Assembly (NCBI GenBank): GCA_012270795.1
Contig: JAAXHO010000180.1
Span: forward strand, 1-45,872
Direction of reading: 5' to 3'
From: Candidatus Poribacteria bacterium
GTDB taxonomy: Bacteria > Poribacteria > WGA-4E > WGA-3G
Length of the DNA stretch: 45,872 nt
Made by a program: the position numbers and the translations under genes
In this document: positions 34,513 through 43,143 of the stretch, piece after piece
Layout of the letters: each line of letters begins with the position of its first letter
Position numbering within the stretch: position 1 is the stretch's first letter
Notes under the pieces: model-generated
Database searches by the model: none
What the model was told of the DNA's origin: nothing
The model's input: only the letters and a program-made list of their open reading frames with translations

Positions 34513-35003
34513 AAGCACGGATACATGAAGAAAAAAGTTTTCAGAAGTTTAAAGTGGTTGAAACACATGCGAAAAAACTTAAGGAAGCTGCAGATGCGAA
34601 AAGACCTGATTATTCTTTAACTCTGATGGTCAATCAGCTCATACAAACTGTCAAAACATGGGATCCCTCGACGCAACCTATTGAGGCTAATGGTGCTGTA
34701 GCAATTGTTGTTAGAAACATTGCACTTCATCTTTGGAATAAACATCAAAAACTTGATTACGCTATACAAATTACAAATGCCCTCATTGAAATATTTAAGG
34801 GTGTGATTGGGATGGGTGAAATAAATCGCAAACTCAATGAGGACAAGAAAGCGTTAGATGATATTGAAGAACAGAGAAAACGTCAACGTGAAGAGGAACG
34901 GAGAAAACATCAACGTGAATCTGTAGAAATCCCCAGCTGGTTTTGGAAATTGATCTTCTTAGGTATAATGCTGCTCATAGGAGCATTGTCACAGAACTGT
35001 TAG
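34509..35003 (+). CDS. NPFxIL/J-domain-like protein, paralogue 2, C-terminal part with membrane anchor
   Basis: This frame continues paralogue 2 after a one-base loss at 34508-34510. It repeats the C-terminal domain (LIQTVKTWDPSTQPIEANGA matches LLQTVKEWDTIAQPIQ in the first part), so the intact protein would have had two tandem copies. An EEQRKRQREEERRKHQRE charged coil and a single C-terminal transmembrane helix (WKLIFLGIMLLIGALS) follow, placing the protein at the membrane like the GrpE-like protein of the operon. ATG/GTG starts inside (34554) have no good ribosome binding site. Confidence 0.6.
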   Translation, partial: LKARIHEEKSFQKFKVVETHAKKLKEAADAKRPDYSLTLMVNQLIQTVKTWDPSTQPIEANGAVAIVVRNIALHLWNKHQKLDYAIQITNALIEIFKGVIGMGEINRKLNEDKKALDDIEEQRKRQREEERRKHQRESVEIPSWFWKLIFLGIMLLIGALSQNC

Positions 35004-35056
35004 TTTCTGGTAGCTGCAAATATGTTCCAAATTTTCATTGTCTTGGAGTCCGAATT

Positions 35057-35242
35057 ATGAACAAAGAATGCCTATCTCACCTACTAACAGAAACAGAACG
35101 AAACCACTTTGAAAAACAGGGATACCTCTACGTCCCAAACGCATTATCATCAGATGTCCCCCTCCCAGAACACGAAATCAGTCGTGCCCCGCGCGAGAAA
35201 ACAGCAGAAGGCATTCCAAAAGACGCAATGCTGTTTGTGTAG
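35057..35242 (+). pseudogene. Truncated phytanoyl-CoA dioxygenase-like gene (N-terminal stub)
   Basis: The 61-residue frame begins MNKECLSHLLTETERNHFEK and GYLYVPNALSSD, the typical first helix and strand of phytanoyl-CoA dioxygenase (PhyH) family proteins. After that the sequence jumps to an unrelated or distal piece (PEHEISRAPREKTAEGIPKD) and stops at TAG 35240-35242. The Fe(II) ligands are missing, so it cannot be an active enzyme. An internal deletion is likely. GGAG lies nine bases before the ATG. Confidence 0.55.
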
Positions 35243-35311
35243 AACCTGGTACAGCTGTCTAAATTTGCCATTTTTTGTTAAGTGTGGTATCCTATATCTT
35301 CAAGGAGGATT

Positions 35312-36079
35312 ATGGAACCTGTGGCATCATTAAACGACATAGCAAACGAATTCATCTGTGAAGAAATTGAAGAATACTTGGAACGTCCCGATGAGATAGA
35401 ACGTTTTATTGAGATGTTTGCACAAGCATCAACCGACATGCAGGATATTGCTGCTGCACTCATTGACGGTGACCACCACACCGTAGACGAATTGACCGAA
35501 AACGCACTCACAGAAGGCACTGAAGCATTGGAGATAATGGACGATGGGCTCATCGCTGGTATGGGTATAGTCGGCATAAAGTTCCGCGAAAACTTCATCT
35601 TTGTTCCAGAAGTACTCGCGTGTGCCCGCGCAATGAAAGCGGGAATGGCACACATTGAACCGATACTCTCAGAGTCCGGAATTGAACCTGTCGGCACTGT
35701 CATCATGGGCACTGTCAAAGGTGATCTGCATGATATTGGCAAAAACCTATGCATCATGATGTTGCGCGGCGCAGGGTTTGTCGTACACGACCTTGGGGTG
35801 GATACCTCCGAAGATGAATTCATTGAGGCAGTTGAAGAATACGAAGCACCAATCTTAGGGATGTCCGCGCTGCTAACTACTACAATGCCAAACATGGGTA
35901 AAACTATAGACGCATTCATTGATGAGGACCTACGTGAAGAGGTAAAGATAATGGTCGGCGGCGCACCTGTCACACAGACATTTGCAGACGACATGGGAGC
36001 TGATGGATACGGAAAAGATGCACTCGCATGTGTCGCTTTAGCAAAGCAGTTCCTTGAGGAAACTGACGAGGAATGGTAA
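35312..36079 (+). CDS. Corrinoid (B12-binding) methyltransferase protein
   Basis: This 255-aa protein carries a methyl group on cobalt between methyltransferases. A helical B12-binding N-terminal cap (about 30-120) precedes the Rossmann-like cobalamin domain with GDLHDIGKN (H140 is the lower cobalt ligand), MSALLTTT (S/T near dimethylbenzimidazole) and MVGGAPV. The start ATG at 35312 is preceded by AAGGAGGAT. The gene is followed by a RACo-type activator and a homocysteine methyltransferase, so the methyl acceptor is probably homocysteine; the methyl donor is not identified. Confidence 0.92.
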   Translation: MEPVASLNDIANEFICEEIEEYLERPDEIERFIEMFAQASTDMQDIAAALIDGDHHTVDELTENALTEGTEALEIMDDGLIAGMGIVGIKFRENFIFVPEVLACARAMKAGMAHIEPILSESGIEPVGTVIMGTVKGDLHDIGKNLCIMMLRGAGFVVHDLGVDTSEDEFIEAVEEYEAPILGMSALLTTTMPNMGKTIDAFIDEDLREEVKIMVGGAPVTQTFADDMGADGYGKDALACVALAKQFLEETDEEW

Positions 36080-36094
36080 CTCTCAGAAAAATAT

Positions 36095-38023
36095 ATGAAA
36101 AAGATTGACAAAAACGAATACGAAAAACGGCTCAACAAAATCACACAAATCTTTGAAGAACTTGTTGTCCATGCTGATGAACAGGCAACCTACCGTTGTC
36201 CATACAAGAACCGATTCGACCACTGCACAGCAAAGTTTGGCTGCCGAAACCAACGAAAAATCAAAGAAGGGACTGGACTCCTATGCGTTGGAGATGACAA
36301 ATTAGATTACCGCAACGCTTGGGAAATAGACGAAGTTGAAGGTATCGCACAACTTGAAAAATCAAAAGGCACAATCACATGTGACGGAAAAGTCTACCAA
36401 CTTACACCAGGGAAAACTGTCTTTGATTATGCTGACGATTTAGCTGTACAAGTCCCTACCTCATGTTTTCGAACCGGTCAATGTCACGAGTGCATCGTTG
36501 AGATCACACGTGGCATGGAGAGCTTGCGACCCCGAAACGAAGCCGAATCTTTTCTCCGAGATAACTACCGACTCGCTTGTCAATCCATCGTTCTGGACGT
36601 TAATTCAGACATTGAATTCACCCCGCTGCGCCGCACACCAAGAATCCTCACACATATCGCCACCGAAGACATAAACAGAAAAGATGGCACCGTAGCATCT
36701 CTGAATCCAATTGTCACACGTCAAGACGGGATAGTATATTACAACAATGAACCTATTGACAGATTTCGTGGACATACCTACGGATTGGCTATAGACATCG
36801 GTACAACCACTGTCGTGGCAAACCTGGTGGATTTAGAAACTGGAAAGACAGTGTCTGTCAGTTCCTTTGAAAACCCGCAACGTTTCGGGGGAAGTGATAT
36901 TATGCACAGAATCTCTTATGATGGTGAATTTGAGGGGGAATTGCGGAAATCACTGATTGCAGCTTTGAACAGCCAAATTATGGATATGTGCGAAAAACAC
37001 AACTTTGCTCGGCAAGAAATTTATGAAATCGTAGTCGCTGGAAACACAACGATGCGAGACATTTTCTTCAGACAGGATATTCAGAGCATCGGACAAAAAC
37101 CATATAAATCTGTCATTGAGCATGAATATCTCAACGGCACCCGGTCAACAACCTCTCTCACTGAAAAAGCACGTCGTTTAGGTGTTCGGTCAAATCCGAA
37201 GGCAATGGTTTACAGTCTCCCTTTAATAGCAAGTCATGTCGGCGCAGATGTCGCAGCCGATCTGGTTTCAATCAACATGCAATCACAAGAGGACATTGTG
37301 ATGTTGGTTGATGTCGGCACAAACACAGAGGTGGTCGTTGGAAATTCAGAACGTATGGTCGCGGCATCATGTCCTGCAGGCCCCGCTTTTGAAGGCGGTG
37401 GCATACAATATGGAATGCCTGCATATCCCGGTGCAATCGAATCGGTCAAATGGAATAATGGCAAAATTAGTTACGAAACGATTCAGGATGAAAATCCGCA
37501 AGGGCTGTGTGGTTCTGGACTTATTTCTCTATTAGCTGAACTCCGCAGGCACGATCAGATGAGTTCAAAAGGGGTATTTGCAGATAGGAAACAACAGGTC
37601 ATGCACATACTACCTGAACACGGAATCACTTTCTCACGTGAGGACGCAAGCAATTTAGCACAAGCAAAAGCAGCAAACTACTGCGGACAATATATTGTCC
37701 TACGCCATTTCGGTTGTTCTCCACAGGAGATCAGCAAACTCTATTTAGCAGGTGGATTTGCTAACTACGTGAACGTGAAAGACGCTATTGATATAGGGTT
37801 TCTTGCACCTGTACCTGTAGGTCGTATTGTCAAAGTTGGAAACGCTGCCGTTGGCGGTGCAAAAGCAATCCTGCTTTCAAGAGAAAAACGCGCAGAAATT
37901 GAAGCGTTGGCGAAAAATATGGAACATATTGAACTTGAAACTACGCCAGACTTCTTTGACATTTTTGTTGAGGGTTGCCAATTCAAGCCGATGCCAACGA
38001 AAATTATCAAACCTGAGGAGTAA
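36095..38023 (+). CDS. RACo-type reductive activator of corrinoid proteins (2Fe-2S + ASKHA domain)
   Basis: RACo-like proteins reduce inactive Co(II) corrinoid proteins back to Co(I) with ATP. The 642-aa protein has a Cys-rich N-terminus (YRCPYKNRFDHCTAKFGC), a plant-type [2Fe-2S] ferredoxin domain with CFRTGQCHEC and a later Cys (LACQS), and the large ASKHA ATPase part (DUF4445-like) with LAIDIGTTTVVANLVD, VVAGNTTM, VDVGTNTEVVV and LAGGFAN. The extra N-terminal Cys cluster (five Cys in the first 65 residues) is not standard in the RACo proteins I know and could bind another cluster or zinc. It follows the corrinoid gene by 15 bases. Confidence 0.9.
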   Translation: MKKIDKNEYEKRLNKITQIFEELVVHADEQATYRCPYKNRFDHCTAKFGCRNQRKIKEGTGLLCVGDDKLDYRNAWEIDEVEGIAQLEKSKGTITCDGKVYQLTPGKTVFDYADDLAVQVPTSCFRTGQCHECIVEITRGMESLRPRNEAESFLRDNYRLACQSIVLDVNSDIEFTPLRRTPRILTHIATEDINRKDGTVASLNPIVTRQDGIVYYNNEPIDRFRGHTYGLAIDIGTTTVVANLVDLETGKTVSVSSFENPQRFGGSDIMHRISYDGEFEGELRKSLIAALNSQIMDMCEKHNFARQEIYEIVVAGNTTMRDIFFRQDIQSIGQKPYKSVIEHEYLNGTRSTTSLTEKARRLGVRSNPKAMVYSLPLIASHVGADVAADLVSINMQSQEDIVMLVDVGTNTEVVVGNSERMVAASCPAGPAFEGGGIQYGMPAYPGAIESVKWNNGKISYETIQDENPQGLCGSGLISLLAELRRHDQMSSKGVFADRKQQVMHILPEHGITFSREDASNLAQAKAANYCGQYIVLRHFGCSPQEISKLYLAGGFANYVNVKDAIDIGFLAPVPVGRIVKVGNAAVGGAKAILLSREKRAEIEALAKNMEHIELETTPDFFDIFVEGCQFKPMPTKIIKPEE

Positions 38024-38034
38024 AAACATAAAAA

Positions 38035-39033
38035 GTGAAAACATTTCGTGAACGTCTCAAAACAGACATACCAATCCTATATGATGGTGGATTTGGGTCA
38101 CAACTTTTTGCCCGGAACATCCAACTTGCAAATAGTGCATTAGCAAATAAATCCTATCCCAATGATGTGATTGACATTCACTTAGATTACATCAAAGCTG
38201 GTGCGGATGTGATCGGCACAAATACATTTGTGGTTTCCCCACTCCACCTACAAATGGCTGGACAGGATAAATCCGATGCAAAACAACTCACAAAACTTGG
38301 GGTACAACATGCAAAAGATGCCGTTGCAAGATGTGAAAAAGAGGTATATATTGCTGGTTCAGTCGGCCCATCTCCAGGGGCAATAGAGGCAGATAGTGGT
38401 GATACTACATTCGGCATAGCAAATGATGAAGTACGGGAAGCACATAAACTGGTAATAAATACGCTCGCAGAAGAGGGTGTGGATTTTCTCTGTCTGGAAA
38501 CGATGTTCTCTGCAAAAGAAGCCGCGATTGCAGCTGATGTCGCGCGAAAAACTGAACTTCCTATCGCTGTAAACATGACATACAAATGCACAAAAGACAG
38601 AAAAACTGGTGAAATCACATATAAAACCGATTGGGGACATTCTGCAACACATCTACTCCAAATCCTTAACAGTGGTGAATTCTCAAATGGAGATTCACTC
38701 ATAGATAACATTGACATCATTGGTCTAAACTGCGGTGCAGAAACAAAGCACCAGGAACATTCTGGAATGCCTTATGCCATCAATGGAACTAAACAATTAC
38801 ATGATGCTTTTATAACTTTAGGCATTAACGGGAAACGGATGATGGCGTATCCAAACGCTGGCATGCCCGAACTGAATGAAAACTATGAAACTGTCTATAC
38901 ACAAGACGCGGATGAAATGAAAGCGTACATCCCAGAACTCATCGCAGCCGGAGCATACATTATCGGAGGCTGTTGCGGCACAACTCCAAAACACATAAAG
39001 GCATTCCGTCAAGCTATTGATACTAACACATAG
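38035..39033 (+). CDS. Homocysteine S-methyltransferase family protein
   Basis: The 332-aa protein is a zinc-dependent TIM-barrel methyltransferase. The zinc Cys residues lie in IIGLNCGAE and GGCCGTTPKHI at the C-terminus, and the N-terminus YDGGFGSQL plus ADVIGTNTF match the family. In MetH the same domain transfers methyl from cobalamin to homocysteine. Here it is the third gene of a corrinoid cluster, so the enzyme probably makes methionine from the methyl group on the B12 protein. GTG at 38035 is the start, with GAGGAG overlapping the stop of the upstream gene. Confidence 0.92.
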   Translation: MKTFRERLKTDIPILYDGGFGSQLFARNIQLANSALANKSYPNDVIDIHLDYIKAGADVIGTNTFVVSPLHLQMAGQDKSDAKQLTKLGVQHAKDAVARCEKEVYIAGSVGPSPGAIEADSGDTTFGIANDEVREAHKLVINTLAEEGVDFLCLETMFSAKEAAIAADVARKTELPIAVNMTYKCTKDRKTGEITYKTDWGHSATHLLQILNSGEFSNGDSLIDNIDIIGLNCGAETKHQEHSGMPYAINGTKQLHDAFITLGINGKRMMAYPNAGMPELNENYETVYTQDADEMKAYIPELIAAGAYIIGGCCGTTPKHIKAFRQAIDTNT

Positions 39034-39062
39034 ATATCATTGAACTTAATAAAGATATACCC

Positions 39063-39683
39063 ATGCGAACACGTGTTAAAATATGTGGAATTACAAACCT
39101 AATAGATGCTGAAACGGCACTTAAATCAGGGGCAGACGCACTCGGATTTATATTCGTCCCAGACACACCACGTTACATTACACCTGATAACGCATCAGAA
39201 ATAATCACGGAGTTACCTCCATTTATTGCAACCGTAGGCGTTTTTCGCAATTCAGAACAAACAGAAGTTCAGGCAATTGCACTGGAATGTGGTATCACAT
39301 CTATCCAATTACACGGTTCAGAAACACCAGAATATTGCAACCAGTTGTCATTACCTGTAATAAAGGTGATTGAATTACAGAGCGAAAATGACTTACAGTC
39401 TATAGAAAAATACACCGTGAATGCATTGCTCGTAGATAAGCCAAAAGCTATTTCAACGGGAACAATCAATTTAGAACTTGCCAAAAAGGCACGAACTTAC
39501 ACAAACAGACTCATCCTTGCTGGCGGTTTGACTCCAAACAACGTGGCAGACGCAATCCGTTGTGTCAAGCCTTATGCAGTGGACGTTGCAAGTGGCGTTG
39601 AAGCAGAGAAACGTAGAAAGGACCCAGACAAAATAAGTGCGTTCATGCAAGCTGTAAGCGAAATTGATAGACAATTATATTGA
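39063..39683 (+). CDS. trpF: Phosphoribosylanthranilate isomerase
   Basis: TrpF performs the Amadori rearrangement in tryptophan synthesis. The 206-aa TIM barrel has the N-terminal KICGITN with the catalytic Cys, the Asp in LLVDKPK, and the C-terminal phosphate site LAGGLTPNNV and DVASGVE. No other trp gene lies near, so the pathway is scattered. The ATG at 39063 has only a weak ribosome binding site. Confidence 0.95.
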   Translation: MRTRVKICGITNLIDAETALKSGADALGFIFVPDTPRYITPDNASEIITELPPFIATVGVFRNSEQTEVQAIALECGITSIQLHGSETPEYCNQLSLPVIKVIELQSENDLQSIEKYTVNALLVDKPKAISTGTINLELAKKARTYTNRLILAGGLTPNNVADAIRCVKPYAVDVASGVEAEKRRKDPDKISAFMQAVSEIDRQLY

Positions 39684-39699
39684 GTAGGTAGACTGAACT

Positions 39700-40197
39700 A
39701 TGAAAACAATTACATTAACTTATAAAAGGCTGCCAGATCGAATCAATTATTATAAACAGCAACTGTTATATGCAGATGATGACGTAATTGTTACAACTCA
39801 AAAAATAAAACCCTCAACGGAAATGATCCAAAACGGAAAAACTGTGTTAGGAGACAATTTCACAGCAATCTGGTTCGTATTTTCAGGGCTCTGGTACGAC
39901 ATCGGCAAAATATACAATCTAAACAACGAATGGACAGGTTACTTTTGTGATATAATAAAACCAGTGAACCTTTCTTCAAATAATTTTGAAATTGTTGACC
40001 TATTCCTTGATTTGTGGGTATCCCCCGATGGCAGTTATGAAATTCAAGATGAAGACGAATTTGAAACTGCTCTTAAAAAAGGTGTTATTGCCACCGAATT
40101 AGCAGAAAAAGCACGGAATGCGTTATACGACTTGATCGATGAAGTTGTGTCAGGAAAGTTTCCACCCGAATTTGTAAAAAACTTCAAATTTCAATAA
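39700..40197 (+). CDS. DUF402-family protein
   Basis: The 165-aa protein matches the DUF402/FomD-like pattern: FSGLWYDIGKIYNLN, GYFCDIIKPV and VDLFLDLWVSPDGSYEIQDEDEFE, an acidic metal-binding surface. Characterised relatives hydrolyse nucleoside tri- or diphosphates or act on nucleotidyl phosphonates. It sits 16 bases after trpF. The exact substrate is unknown. Confidence 0.82.
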   Translation: MKTITLTYKRLPDRINYYKQQLLYADDDVIVTTQKIKPSTEMIQNGKTVLGDNFTAIWFVFSGLWYDIGKIYNLNNEWTGYFCDIIKPVNLSSNNFEIVDLFLDLWVSPDGSYEIQDEDEFETALKKGVIATELAEKARNALYDLIDEVVSGKFPPEFVKNFKFQ

Positions 40198-40214
40198 ACG
40201 ATTGGAGTCTTGAC

Positions 40215-41423
40215 ATGTCTATTTTAGCAATCAATGGCGGTGAACCGATCCGAACGAAACCTTATCCAACATGTCCCACACTTGATCCTGCAGACATAGA
40301 AGCCTTTGAAAGCATTTATAACAGCAAACGATGGGGAGTTAGCGGTTCAAAAGTTCCCGAATTTGCAAAGCAATTTGCCGAATTCCAAGGTGCAAACTAT
40401 GGTGTGTGTGTCAATAGCGGCACAACCGCACTCTACGTGGCATTGAAAGCTGCAGGCGTAGGACCTGATGATGAGGTAATCACCACCCCATACACCTTCC
40501 AAGCGACCATCGTTGCAATTCTTATGACACACGCCAAACCTGTCTTTGTGGACACTGCACCGGACAGTTTTCTCATAGATGTTTCCAAAATTGAGGATGT
40601 AATCACCGATAAGACAAAAGCAATCCTACCTGTTCACATTGCAGGTTACCCCGCAGATTTAGATGCACTTGTTGATATAGTCGAAAGGCATAATATCAAA
40701 CTTATTGAGGATTGCGCGCAAGCACACGGGGCAGAATGGCGAGGAAAAGGTGTCGGAAGTTGGGGACATTTCGGGTGTTTCAGCTTCCAAACTTCAAAAA
40801 ACCTCTGTGCTGGAGAAGGTGGAATCGTTCTCACCAACGACAGAGAACTCTATGAACGCGTATATGCATTACATAACTGCGGACGCACACCTCCTGAAGC
40901 CAAATTTGGAAATGTAGAATCCTTCGGTGGAAACTTCAGAATGACTGAATGGCAGGCAGCCCTACTGCTCTCACGCTTGACGCGCCTTGAAGATGAAACA
41001 AACTACAGACACATGAATATGCGTTGGTTAGACGGTTGGTTTGGTGAAATTCCCGGGATAAAAGTCACACGACTAGATCCCCGCGCTACACGCTGCGGTT
41101 CTCACGGATACAAAGCAATCTTTGATTCTGAAGAATTTGATGGTATCTCCCGTAAGACATTCCTTGACGCAATACGTGCTGAAGGCATCCCCATGGGGTA
41201 TTGGTACACAACACCAATGTACCGTGCTTCATTTCTAAAATCTAACCTTTTTGGGCAAAACCTTGACTATTCCAATGTTCACTGTCCAGAAACTGAAAAG
41301 ATATGCCAAACCGGACTCGCCCTAAGTCAAAACATCTTGCTCGGTACAGAAGAGGATATGGAAGACATCATTAAAGCCACAGCCAAAATCCGCAGAAACG
41401 TTGGTGAATTAATGGATGAATAG
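40215..41423 (+). CDS. DegT/DnrJ/EryC1/StrS-family aminotransferase
   Basis: This is a 402-aa PLP-dependent sugar aminotransferase or dehydratase. Family motifs are SGTTALYVALKAAGVGPDDE, VHIAGYPADLDALVDI, LIEDCAQAHGAEWRGK and FSFQTSKNLCAGEGGI, the Lys in TSKN being the PLP-binding residue. The donor substrate (nucleotide sugar or an inositol-type ketone) is not evident. It begins 17 bases after the DUF402 gene. Its TAG stop touches the end of a decayed insertion element. Confidence 0.93.
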   Translation: MSILAINGGEPIRTKPYPTCPTLDPADIEAFESIYNSKRWGVSGSKVPEFAKQFAEFQGANYGVCVNSGTTALYVALKAAGVGPDDEVITTPYTFQATIVAILMTHAKPVFVDTAPDSFLIDVSKIEDVITDKTKAILPVHIAGYPADLDALVDIVERHNIKLIEDCAQAHGAEWRGKGVGSWGHFGCFSFQTSKNLCAGEGGIVLTNDRELYERVYALHNCGRTPPEAKFGNVESFGGNFRMTEWQAALLLSRLTRLEDETNYRHMNMRWLDGWFGEIPGIKVTRLDPRATRCGSHGYKAIFDSEEFDGISRKTFLDAIRAEGIPMGYWYTTPMYRASFLKSNLFGQNLDYSNVHCPETEKICQTGLALSQNILLGTEEDMEDIIKATAKIRRNVGELMDE

Positions 41424-41670
41424 TAATACCATTTTTAATTGATTATATGACATTAGCGGCTTCTATAAAAAATGAAAATCCCGTTATTTTTGCCATCATT
41501 TCTGCTGAATAAGTGTGAAGTATCTCTGTTATTTTTGCCTGCATATCCTCAAGTGTTTCGTATACTTGGCAAAACAACTTTGCTTTTAGGTCTTGCCATA
41601 GTCTTTCAATCGGGTTCAACTTCATTTCTAACAGCCGGTAACGAGAGAAAATTTAATTGAAATAGTATTA
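41424..41670. mobile_element. Internally deleted IS630-like element
   Basis: The left end TAATACCATTTTTAATTG and the right end, whose reverse complement is TAATACTATTTCAATTAA, are inverted copies. Between them lies the C-terminus of an IS630-type transposase on the minus strand. IS630 elements duplicate a TA dinucleotide, and TA is present at both ends. The left end also matches the MITE at 6291-6452. Confidence 0.8.
41443..41625 (-). pseudogene. IS630-family transposase, C-terminal fragment
   Basis: The fragment begins MKLNPIERLWQDLKAKL, the DDE transposase C-terminal signature of IS630/Tc1-mariner enzymes that holds the last catalytic Glu. The first two acidic residues and the DNA-binding domain are absent, so it is inactive. 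Confidence 0.8.
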
Positions 41671-41690
41671 TTTTCAAATTTTACAACAGT

Positions 41691-41789
41691 TTGGACATTG
41701 AAATTTATGAAACAAAATATGGTGTGTTTATATGTGCTGTTGGGTTTATAGTTGCAGTCGTTGGTGTGTGGGAGATGCCTAAGGATTAG
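41691..41789 (+). other. Short membrane-segment reading frame, possible gene tail
   Basis: From TTG 41691 an open frame of 32 codons encodes one hydrophobic segment (YGVFICAVGFIVAVVGVWEM) and ends PKD-stop. There is no ribosome binding site. It may be the 3' end of a membrane protein gene cut by the IS630-like element next to it. The rest of the 434-base gap 41424-41857 holds the element and nothing else I can identify. Confidence 0.25.
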
Positions 41790-41857
41790 AAAACAATGTT
41801 AACAGAGGAGGGAGAGAACTAAAAGTAATATTAACAGATACATAAGAATAGAAATAC

Positions 41858-42292
41858 CTACTTTGGCATGCGTCTGACCCACAAAAACAGAGCGAGATTC
41901 ATTGCCCCGATAAAGCCGAAAATGTATGATTGTATTCCAGCTAACTTTGCTGTTGATTTTATCAAGAGAATTCCTAAGATAGGCAACCCGAGCATTAGAC
42001 ATGTAAAGAATGTTAAACTTTTCGCACCTTTTGCGTCCCAAAATGTGATTTCACGTCTCAACACTTGTAAGAATGAGTTTTCCCAAAGTAGTGCTGTCCA
42101 TTTTCCCTGCATAAAACCGAGTATAAACCCGACTGCATATCCCAAAACAGACCAACGCAGATCAATGTTCTTATCCATTGAAATCACAACAATCCATAAC
42201 ACCTGCCCCAAAAATGTAATGATGATAAACGCCAAAAAGACAGGCATTTTCATATAGAAGGGGAGCATACGCTGTGATAATCTGTTGTTCAT
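41858..42292 (-). CDS. Small integral membrane protein of unknown function
   Basis: The 144-aa protein has four hydrophobic segments (PVFLAFIIITFLGQVLWIVV, RWSVLGYAVGFILGFMQ, SLTFFTCLMLGLPILGILLI, SYIFGFIGAMNLALFLWV). I do not recognise a family. Its start overlaps the purQ stop by ATGA, so it is co-translated with purine genes, though a purine role is not implied by sequence. Confidence 0.7.
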   Translation of the reverse strand: MNNRLSQRMLPFYMKMPVFLAFIIITFLGQVLWIVVISMDKNIDLRWSVLGYAVGFILGFMQGKWTALLWENSFLQVLRREITFWDAKGAKSLTFFTCLMLGLPILGILLIKSTAKLAGIQSYIFGFIGAMNLALFLWVRRMPK

Positions 42293-43101
42293 TTTAAGTT
42301 TGTTATTGCATAGTTGACAGCGTTCTTGAAAATAGCGAGACCGTCACCTTCGTCTGGTAGTTCTTCGCGTGTCCATCGGGGATGGTTCCATTTTGTCAAA
42401 AACCTTTCGGGATGCGGCATTAGACCGAATATTCTCCCAGTTATATCGCATATCCCCGCGATATCAGCATCAGAACCGTTAGGGTTATGCGGATAAGCAG
42501 TTTTTTCTGTGGACAATTTCGTTCCGTTTCCATATCGTAACACGATTTGATTGTTCGTTTCCAATTCTGTTAGCACATTCGGTGGTGCAGTGAACCTGCC
42601 CTCAGCATGTGCGACTGGAAGATATAGGTGTTGTTTTATGCCTTTTGTAAAGATACATGGACTCTGTTGTGTGACCAATTCAACCCAACGACATTCAAAT
42701 TTCGCAGATGTATTCATAGCCAAAGTGGTGCTTTGTGCTGTTTCCTCGTTGTCATTTTGTGGGTTGAGTTCTGTCCCCGGTAGCAATCCTGTTCGTACAA
42801 GTACTTGAAATCCGTTGCATATCCCAATAATCAGTTTTTTGTCATCAACAAACTGATGGAGTGCTTTTTTCAGTTTATGTTTCATTTCAACTGCCAGGAG
42901 GATACCTGCGGCAATATCGTCGCCATAAGAGAACCCGCCAGGGATAGCAAGAATCTGATAATCGGATAGGTTAGTCTTAGTTGAGATAAGATTCTGAATA
43001 TGGACTAAATCGGTTTCTGCACCCGCGAGTTGAAACGCAACGTCTGTTTCTGCATCGCAGTTTGTTCCTGCTGTTCGTAGGATCAGTACTTTAGGTTTCA
43101 C
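42289..43101 (-). CDS. purQ: Phosphoribosylformylglycinamidine synthase glutaminase subunit PurQ
   Basis: PurQ supplies ammonia from glutamine for the fourth step of purine synthesis. The 270-aa class-I glutamine amidotransferase has the catalytic Cys in GICNGFQVLVRTGLLPG, GGFSYGDDI near the N-terminus, and the His/Glu pair in PHPERF. Its length is slightly above the small-type PurQ, with an insert around residues 105-160. It follows purL with a 42-base gap. Confidence 0.95.
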   Translation of the reverse strand: MKPKVLILRTAGTNCDAETDVAFQLAGAETDLVHIQNLISTKTNLSDYQILAIPGGFSYGDDIAAGILLAVEMKHKLKKALHQFVDDKKLIIGICNGFQVLVRTGLLPGTELNPQNDNEETAQSTTLAMNTSAKFECRWVELVTQQSPCIFTKGIKQHLYLPVAHAEGRFTAPPNVLTELETNNQIVLRYGNGTKLSTEKTAYPHNPNGSDADIAGICDITGRIFGLMPHPERFLTKWNHPRWTREELPDEGDGLAIFKNAVNYAITNLK

Positions 43102-43143
43102 GTTTTTCTCCTTATTGGATAAAACACCTCTATTGCTGTAAAG

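Noticed and set aside
35243-35311. Cobalamin riboswitch before the corrinoid operon
   Set aside because: The gap is too short and holds no B12-box sequence.
35278-36144. Long minus-strand open frame (288 aa, Ser-rich) opposite the corrinoid protein gene
   Set aside because: It is the antisense shadow of a conserved B12 protein, has low-complexity Ser content and no ribosome binding site.
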